Assembly (NCBI RefSeq): GCF_002575655.3
Contig: NC_053041.3
Coordinates: forward strand, 118,822,318 to 118,886,317
DNA from: Aegilops tauschii subsp. strangulata
Lineage: Eukaryota; Streptophyta; Magnoliopsida; Poales; Poaceae
Reading direction: 5' to 3'
Length of the DNA stretch: 64,000 nucleotides
In this document: positions 56,880-64,000 of the stretch, one piece after another
Position numbering within the stretch: position 1 is the first letter of the stretch
How the letters are laid out: every line of letters starts with the position of its first letter
Notes under the pieces: generated by a model
What the model was told of the DNA's origin: nothing
Seen by the model: the letters and a program-made list of their open reading frames with translations, nothing else
Databases searched by the model: none
Program-made: the position numbers and the translations under genes

Positions 56880-57106
56880 ATGGGCGCTCTGATTCCTTGC
56901 CGGAGTCATCTCTCTTGCGTGCTCTGGGCTTCTGTGCATCGATGAGGTAGTAGGAGTTGTTGCGCAATGCTTTGCTGATGATGAAGGGGCCTTCCCAAGG
57001 GGCCGACAGCTTGTGTTGTCCGGCTGTTCGCTGGACCAGCCGGAGCACAAGGTCTCCCTCTTGAAAGGATCTTGGCTTGACCTTCCGGTTGTGGTAGCGG
57101 CGCAGG
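56880..57106 (-). pseudogene. C-terminal fragment of a Gypsy pol interrupted on both sides
   Basis: Minus strand reads RRYHNRKVKPRSFQEGDLVL, HKLSAPWEGPFII and NNSYYLIDAQ, the tail after integrase in Tat-like Gypsy polyproteins. It is cut on the right by an LTR element at 57107 and on the left by the CACTA end at 56879, at GAGCGCCCATGG. It is therefore the oldest layer visible. Confidence 0.8.
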
Positions 57107-57585
57107 TGAGGGAGTCCTAGACTAAGGGGTCCTTGGGCGTCCGGCCTGTTATCCATGGGCCGGACTGATGGGCTGTGAAGATACGAAGGCCGAAGTCAAT
57201 ACCCGTGTCCAGATTGGACTCTACTTGGCGTGGAAGGCAAGCTAGGTGACCTATTATGAAGATTTCCTCCTGTGTAACCGACCTCATGTAACCCTAGATC
57301 TCTGTGGTGTCTATATAAACCGGAGAGCATAGTCTGGATAAGACAGATTCATTACCATATTCACATAGGCTAGACTTCTAGGGTTTAGCCATTACGATCT
57401 CATGGTAGATCAACTCTTGTAACACTCATATTCATCAAGATCATTCAAGCCGGAAGTAGGGTATTACCTCCATAGAGAGGGCCCAAACTTGGGTAAACAT
57501 CGTGTCCCCCGTCTCCTGTTACCATCGATCCTAGACGCACAGTTCGGGACCCACTACCCGAGATCTGCCAGTTTTGACACCGACA
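57107..57585 (+). repeat. 5' LTR of the Tat-like element
   Basis: Starts TGAGGGAGTCC and ends TTTTGACACCGACA, with a TATA box inside and a putative primer site directly after. The partner LTR is outside the window. Confidence 0.8.
57312..57319 (+). promoter_or_regulatory. TATA box of the Tat-like LTR
   Basis: TATATAAA followed by CCGGAGAGC, about 270 bases before the LTR end. Confidence 0.65.
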
Positions 57586-57604
57586 TTGGTGCTTTCATTG
57601 AGAG
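57586..57604 (+). other. Putative primer-binding site of the Tat-like element
   Basis: TTGGTGCTTTCATTGAGAG directly follows the LTR end. The matching tRNA is not assigned. Confidence 0.5.
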
Positions 57605-57632
57605 TTCCACTGTGTCGTCGGCAAAGGACTCG

Positions 57633-60600
57633 ATGCCCCCTTCGATCGTCTGTAATGACGTGGTCCAGGGAGAAACCTGCCTCCCCGGACAGATCTTCGT
57701 ATTCGGCGGCTTCGTACTGCGGGCCACCTCGCTTGGCCATCTGGAGCAGGTCGATAGTCACGCCCCTGGCTATCAGGTCAGATCAGGAAGCTTGAACTGC
57801 GCCGCGGATACCCGTGGAGACTTGATCTTCGATGGATTCGAGACTGCAGCAGTCGCTCCCTCTCTCTCCAATGAACATGACTTAAATCTGTCATCGGATC
57901 ACACGCAGGAGATGGATCCTGTTGCTGCAACGGCCTCAGAACCGAAGCAGATCATGCCCTCCGAGGCCACAAAGTCCACGGCGTTGGAGCCGCACACGGA
58001 CTCGACATCCTACAATATTTGCGCCAATGGAACTCTGGATTCGTTTTCAGCTACACGTTCCAGATCAGTCGCGCTCGCGGACACCGGGCTGGATCGGTTG
58101 TCGATTTTCGAATTCGGCGCTGCAGACTTCTTCCAGTACTCACCTTTTGGTGACATACTAAATTCTTTAAAGAACTTATCCTTGGAGGAGGACTCACAGC
58201 CGAACTATGTTCAGGTCGAGCTAGAGACGGATGATGAGGAATTTTGCTTCCCACCCGCCACGCACTTCATAGCCACTGTCGACGACTTAACCGACGTGCT
58301 TGACTATGGCTCCGAAGACATCAATGGTATGGACGACGATGCCGATATGGAGCAAGGCCAAGACCCGCCATTCACCGGACGTTGGATAGCCACCTCCTCG
58401 TACGACGTGTACATGGTTGATACACCCAAAGGATCTGGCGACGACAAAGAAGAGCCGGATAAGAACAAACCCTCTGAGACGCAGTCCAAGCGTCGGCGCC
58501 CCAAACACCGTTCTAAGCCTTGTCGCTCAAAGGATGGAAACACTGGTACCGGAGAAAATAGCACTCCGGGCAACGCCGAAAACAATGAAGACCCTGTCGG
58601 TGCATCCGAACAGGAGGAACATGACAACAGGAAAGACAACCCTGATGAACAGGCCACAGAAGATAACTCGGAAGACGATAGTTACCATCCACCCTCCGAG
58701 GAAGAGACAAGCCTCGACAACGAAGACTTCATCATGCCAGAGGACCCTGTGGAGTAGGAGCGCTTTAAGCTTCGGCTCATAGCCACTGGAAGGAGCTTGA
58801 AAAAGAAACAGCATCAGCTTCAAGCCGAACAAGATCTGCTCGTAGACAGATGGACTGATGTCCTGACTGCCGAAGAATACGACCTCAAATGCCCAGCTAA
58901 GAGCTACCCGAAACGCATACTGCTACCTCAATTCGACGAGGAAGCACCGGAGCACACATCTCCCTCGCGTAATGTGGAACGACTACTGTGTGGTCGAGAC
59001 AGGGCGGCCGACCGGCCACCCCGCGGCTGGGTCAAAGCGGCAACTCAGGCTGAACAGCAACCTGCCCCACCGCCTCGTAAAAATAGAGACAGAAGAGTTC
59101 AGGGTCACACATACGACCTCCGACAAATCCTGGACGATAGAACAAGACACACAAAATCGATCTACGGATCGCGAGGGCGTTCCTTGAGGCACGAGGAAGG
59201 CTACCTATTCGGACGTGATAAATCTAACCACGCCCGGGCCGAACACCGCAGACGCACTCCATCAGAGCTACGCTACGACGCGGCCCGATATAGAGGCGCC
59301 GCACACCCTCTCTACTTCACAGATGAAGCACTGGACCATGAATTCCCCGAGGGGTTCAAGCCCGTCAACATCGAATCATACGACGGCACAACCGATCCCG
59401 CAGTATGGATTGAGTATTTCATTCTCCATATACATATGGCTCGAGGAGACGACCTCCACGCCATTAAATACCTCCCACTAAAGCTCAAAGGGCCAGTTCG
59501 GCACTGGCTTAATAGCCTGCCTGAAAATTCTATCGACGGCTGGGAGGACTTGGAGGAAGCTTTCCTCGACAACTTCCAAGGAACTTATGTCCGGCCACCA
59601 GACGCCGATGACTTAAGCCACATAGTTCAACAACCTGGAGAATCTGCCAGAAAATTCTGGACTAGGTTCCTAACCAAAAAGAACAGGATCGTTGACAGTC
59701 CGGACGCCGTGGCCTTAGCAGCCTTCAAACACAGCATCCATGACGAATGGCTAGCACGCCACCTCGGCCAAGAAAAGCCGAAGTCCATGGTAGCCCTCAC
59801 GGCACTCATGACCCACTTTTGCGTGGGAGAGGACAGTTGGCTGGCCCGTAGTAACAACACAGCCAGCGAGACAGGCCCCTCTGAGGCCAAGAATAGCACT
59901 CGCAACCTCCGGCGCAATAGGCACAAACGCCGAAGCAATGATAACAACACCGATGACACCACGGTCAACGCCGGATTCAGTGGCTCCAAGTCCGGCCAAC
60001 GGAATAAGCCCTACAAAAGAAACAATGAAGGACCTTTCAGCCTAGACCGCATACTCGACCGTCCGAGCCAAATACACGGCACCCCGGATAAGCAAGCCAA
60101 TCATACCAACAGGGATTGTTGGGTTTTCAAGCAGGCTGGCAAGTTAAATGCCGAAAACAAAGAAAATGGATCACAAAGTGAGGACGAGGACGAAGAGCCC
60201 CGGCAGCAGAACACTGGAGGGCAGAAGAAATTTCCCCCTCAAGTCAAAACGGTGAACATGATATACGCTGCACACATCCCCAAAAGGGAGCGCAAGCGAG
60301 CACTCAGGGACGTCTACGCGGTAGAGCCAGTCGCCCCAAAGTTCAATCCGTGGTCGTCATTCCCGATCACCTTCGATCGACGAGACCACCCAACTAGCAT
60401 CCGCCACGGCGGTTCAGCCGCACTAGTCCTGGACCCAATTGTTGACGGGTTTCACCTAACACGAGTCTTGATGGATGGTGGTAGCAGCCTCAACCTGCTC
60501 TATCAAGACACGGTGCGGAAGATGGGCATTGACCCCTCACGAATCAAACAAACAAAGACTACTGTCAAAGGAGTCATACCAGGCGTCGAGGCCCGCTGTA

Positions 60601-61175
60601 CGGGCTCAGTCACGCTGGAAGTGGTCTTCGGTTCTCCGGACGATTTCCGAAGCGAGGATTTAATCTTCGACATCGTCCCATTCCACAGTGGCTACCACGC
60701 ACTGCTCGGACGAACAGTGTTTACTAGATTCAACGCAGTGCCACACTACGCTTATCTCAAGCTCAAGATGCCCGGCCCACGCGGCGTCATAACAGTCAAT
60801 GGCAACACGGAACGGTCCCTCCGAACAGAGGAGCACACCGCCGCCGTAGCAGCAGAGGTACAGAGCGGCCTTCTCAAGCAGCACCATAGTGCGGCTGCCG
60901 AGCCCCTGGACACCATCAAGAAGTTCCGAACTACACTGCAGCAGGATAGTAAGGCTCGTCAAGAGCTCGACTAGCAATTTGGCCTCCGTCCCAGTCCCGA
61001 TGAAGTAGTGGCATTCGTACCACGCTTACATAATTACGCACTCGAAATTCCATGGACATCGACGGAGGCACGAGCTAACCCGGGATCTACAGTTCGGCTA
61101 GACCAACCCCGGACACACTTTTTCCTTTCTGTTTCAGGTTCCTTTTCCCGCGAGCCTGATCACCAGCCCCTTTGA
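57633..61175 (+). pseudogene. Gag-protease polyprotein of the Tat-like element, two in-frame TAGs
   Basis: One frame runs from ATG 57633 (MPPSIVCND) to TGA 61173-61175, broken by TAG at 58755 and TAG at 60972. The N-terminal third is acidic and Ser-rich with a basic SKRRRPKHRSK stretch. The middle is retrotransposon gag (FKPVNIESYDGTTDPAVWIE, LPLKLKGPVRHWLNSLP, FLDNFQGTYVRPP). After a Gln/Glu-rich linker comes an aspartic protease (VLMDGGSSLNLLY, with the catalytic-type D-G-S spacing, and HALLGRTVFTRF). Reverse transcriptase and integrase are absent. The text after the second TAG (QFGLRPSPDEVVAFVPR) still reads as protein, so both TAGs look like later mutations. Gag would form particles; the element would need enzymes from a relative. 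Confidence 0.85.
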
Positions 61176-62371
61176 AGGATCGGCATACAAAGGGGGCATG
61201 CAACATAGGTGTGCAGGGTAACCTCCATACGTTCTTCTTGACGGTTTTTTTACTTATTTCCCAAGACCCGCACGCTGCTCCCTCTTGATCCCGGCATGTT
61301 AAATATTCCGGGTGCTTATCGCACGATTTGTATAAGATACGCCTTGACGTATCCATTCAGCTATAATAAAAATGATGTGCGGCCCAGTTTTTGTGGTTTT
61401 TGCCCCTTACTCCATTTCATTTCGATCAGCTTATTAGCTACATCGGTACCCTTTTGTACATTTCATATTCGTCAGGGGCTGCTTATCACCCCGCAATACG
61501 GCAGCAAAGTCTGAACACTTCTTATATATAAGTTTGGCACCCCGAATTTAGCATTATATGCATTGGCTCCAAATCATGTCTTTGTTCAATAGTTGGGTTG
61601 CCCAGCTCATGTGCTTGCTATCCTATGTTCCGCTCTATCGGCTAGGGTAGTAAAGGGAGAACTACTGCGATTGTGCCCTGGCCTTGACCGGATGAGCACC
61701 TCAGTAGAGAAAGTCGAAAACTGACTGTCATGATACGGCGAGAGCCGGTCAGCTGTTCGAGGGTTACAAAATCGTTGGAGATTTTTTCCGCGTCACGCGA
61801 AGGATCGGCACTTCCTGATCAGATGCTGACAGCACCCTGGCTTGGACCAGGGGTTGCGCACTTGCTTAATTATAAAACTCCTATGGCTAAGTGAGGGTGT
61901 TTAAGCCGTATAGTCTGATTGCCTTGTTCGTTGCGCTAAACAACTCCTTCAAGCACCATATAATTGGATCAAGATTGTTTAGATCCCATCCCGAACACCT
62001 CCGTACTAATTACGTGAGGGCAGAAGCCGGCGACTGGCCAACCCTCAGATTGCATATAACACGGCCGCACAGGAGGAAACAATTTAAAGCATAACGAAAT
62101 TACATTACAAACAAAGCTTTGTCTTTATAATACAAGGCAAAGGACAACACGAATGTATTCATTCGAAAATAACGTCCTGCGAACATTGAGCTGCCACAAG
62201 TCGAGACCCTTCTATGACATCCTCAAAATATTTCTCGGGTGTGAGGTGATCCTTGCCCTCCGGTGGCCCGCTGGCCACTTCAACAGCGTTCATCTTCGCC
62301 CACCACATCTTGCAGCAAGCGAAGGCCATACGGGTGCCTTCAATACATGCAGAGTGCTTGACGACGTCCAG
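61176..62371. other. Spacer between sense and antisense genes
   Basis: Non-coding in all frames that I would accept. The right part is the 3' region of the antisense gene. Confidence 0.5.
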
Positions 62372-64000
62372 TCACGGACAGGCTTCCACCAGCCGCCTCA
62401 CGAGCCTGAAGTAGCTGTCGGGTATAGCTTCGGCTGGCCATAGACGGATTGTCAAATCCTTCATGGCTAGTTCGGCCACCCTGTGCAGCTCAACCAGCTG
62501 TTTCAGCTGATCGGTGAAGGACACGGGAGGTTCTGGCGCCGCATATTGCGACCAAAATAGCTTTTCCGTCGAACCCCCTCCTTCGGCTCGATAGAACTCC
62601 ACGGCGTCCGATACACTGCGTGGTAAATCCGCAAAAGACCCTGGGGAACTCCGAACCCGGGTTAGTAAAAGGTACCGCTTCGCCGCATACTTTATTTGCA
62701 TCTTAAAAGCCTTACCCGCCGTGATCTTCTTGACCTCCTGGGTCTCCAGGAGGGCGGCCTGTGCCTCTTTCCGTGCGGTCTCCGCGCTCTGACGAGCCTT
62801 GGTGAGTTCGGCCCCTTGAGCCGATGCATCATGCTCCGAGGTCTCACATTTTTTCACCGCCTCCTGGAGCTCCTGCTGGATTTCTTTGACCCGGGCCTTG
62901 AGCTTCTTACGGGCAGCCTGCTGCTGGACAGCCTTCTCCCCGGCCTTGCCCAGGGCCTTCCTCAGGGCCTCGACCTCGGTCGTGGCTCCTGCACATATTA
63001 CGACACTACAGTCAATATACAGTGCCTACAAGATGGCGTCGGCACCAGCATCTTCGCCAGACGCGGGATGTCTGGTTCTTCAGGCAGCGGAGCCGGACAT
63101 TGGACCCGCTTCGCCATCTCCATCCAGTCCTGAAAGAGCAATAACAAAATCTTAGACATCATCCTTGAAACAATTAGGTTGAGGATACGGTCGAAATAAC
63201 ATATCTTCCTGGCAGGGTGTGTACAATCGTGACCACGGTCTGAATCCGTGGCCGGTGGTTTCTCATTGCCCTTGAAGAGCAATTTCCATGTGCGTTCGTG
63301 CGTACTCTCAAAGAGCCTCACCAGGGTCTGGTGCTTCTTCGCATTGAACTCCCACAGTCGGCGGCTTCGGAGCTGGCACGGAAGGATCCGACGAACTAAC
63401 ATCACCTAGATCATATCGATGAGCTTGACGCTCTTGGTTACCATGCTCTGAACATGCGTCTGCAGCGCTATCAGCTCATCAGGAGAACACCAGTCCGGAC
63501 TCTTCTCGACCCAAGAGGTGAGTCGAATAGGAGCGCCGGAGCGGAATTCGGCAGCTGAGGCCCAGGTGGTGCCGCGTGGTTCTGTGATGTAGAACCACTG
63601 CTTCTGCCACTCCTTTACCGTATCCACAAAGGTGCCTTTGGGCCAGGAGACGTTGGACAATTTACTCACCAATGCCCCTCCGCACTCCGCGTGCTGGCCA
63701 TCCACCACCTTCGGCTTCACGTTGAAGACTTTGAGCCACAGCCCACAGTGGGGTTGGATGCGGAGGAAGGCTTCGCACACGACGATAAACGCCGAGATGT
63801 TGAGGAAGGAATTCGGGGACAGATCATGGAAATCTACCCCGTAGTAATACATTAGCCCGCGGACGAAAGGGTGGAGTGGAAACCCAAGCCCGCGGAAGAA
63901 ATGAGGGAGGAATACTACCCTCTCGTTGGGCTCCGGCGTGGGGACGATTTGTCCCTCGGCCGGCAAGTGGTGGGCAATTCCCTTCGCCAAATATCCAGCC
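62372..64000 (-). pseudogene. Antisense Transposase_28-like gene with coiled coil, truncated by window end
   Basis: Minus strand. The 5' part (63409 to beyond 64000) reads VVFLPHFFRGLGFPLHPFVR, YYYGVDFHDLSPNS, ISAFIVVCEAFLRI and WFYITEPRG, which I recognise as the putative gypsy-type transposon domain (Transposase_28). A TAG at 63406-63408 interrupts it before VMLVRRILPCQLRSRRLWEF. Later exons lie at about 63030-63129 (DWMEMAKRVQCPAPLPEEPD) and 62372-62988, a long coiled coil (EVEALRKALGKAGEKAVQQQ to RQSAETARKEAQAALLE) ending VRRLVEACP. Introns are short and their exact borders are uncertain. The protein's role in retrotransposition is not known. The start codon is outside the window. Confidence 0.75.

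Larger units (their letters stand above)
57107..64000 (+). mobile_element. Tat-like Gypsy element, left part (gag-protease plus antisense gene)
   Basis: A 479-bp LTR, a primer site and a gag-protease frame on the plus strand are followed by a minus-strand spliced gene. That layout (sense gag-pol, antisense ORF before the 3' LTR) is known in Tat-lineage elements. No RT, RNase H or integrase lies between, so it looks non-autonomous. The 3' LTR is beyond the window. Confidence 0.8.

Overview
The window is nested repeat DNA from a large grass genome, most likely Triticeae (wheat, Aegilops or barley group). This rests on element types: a LARD-type long-LTR element, large CACTA elements with 3-bp target duplications, a chromovirus, a Tat-like Gypsy element with an antisense gene, Stowaway MITEs and a LINE tail. 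Genes are interrupted by plant-type introns. I see no ordinary host gene, rRNA, tRNA or prokaryotic feature.

Layout. (1) 1-9016 is a LARD-like LTR element. The end of its 5' LTR (1-1316), a tRNA-iMet-type primer site, a 3.4-kb internal region and a 4.3-kb 3' LTR (4695-9016) are present. The internal region carries two paralogous, decayed sense reading frames, each behind its own TATA box, and a short antisense frame behind a third. (2) 9017-56879 is best read as one large CACTA-like element. Its left tip was displaced by the LARD. Its right tip ends ...GTAGTG at 56879 with an ATG target duplication. It holds several tandem-repeat arrays and a decayed multi-exon TNPA-like gene (50738-55292). 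(3) Inside it lies a complete second CACTA (14850-25032, TSD ATG) with a three-exon TNP2-type transposase, a second spliced gene, a long hairpin and several minisatellites. (4) A complete chromovirus in reverse orientation (33980-48144, TSD ACCGT) also sits inside it, with 4.26-kb LTRs and a gag-pol frame broken by one TAG. (5) A 5'-truncated LINE, Stowaway elements and foldback MITEs decorate the rest. (6) 56880-57106 is the end of an older reverse-strand Gypsy pol that received both the CACTA and the next element. (7) 57107-64000 is the left part of a Tat-like Gypsy element: short LTR, gag-protease frame with in-frame TAGs, and an antisense spliced gene (Transposase_28-like plus coiled coil) running off the window edge.

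Order of events inferred from nesting: the reverse Gypsy pol is oldest. The large CACTA and the Tat-like element inserted into it. The LARD, inner CACTA, chromovirus, LINE and MITEs then inserted into the large CACTA.

Most worth a second look: the promoter-bearing, dsRNA-binding-domain-like paralogues inside the LARD; the pre-miRNA-like hairpin before the transposase; the exon duplications in the outer CACTA gene; and the recurring TAG at probable CAG codons. All family assignments come from reading sequence; none was checked against a database.
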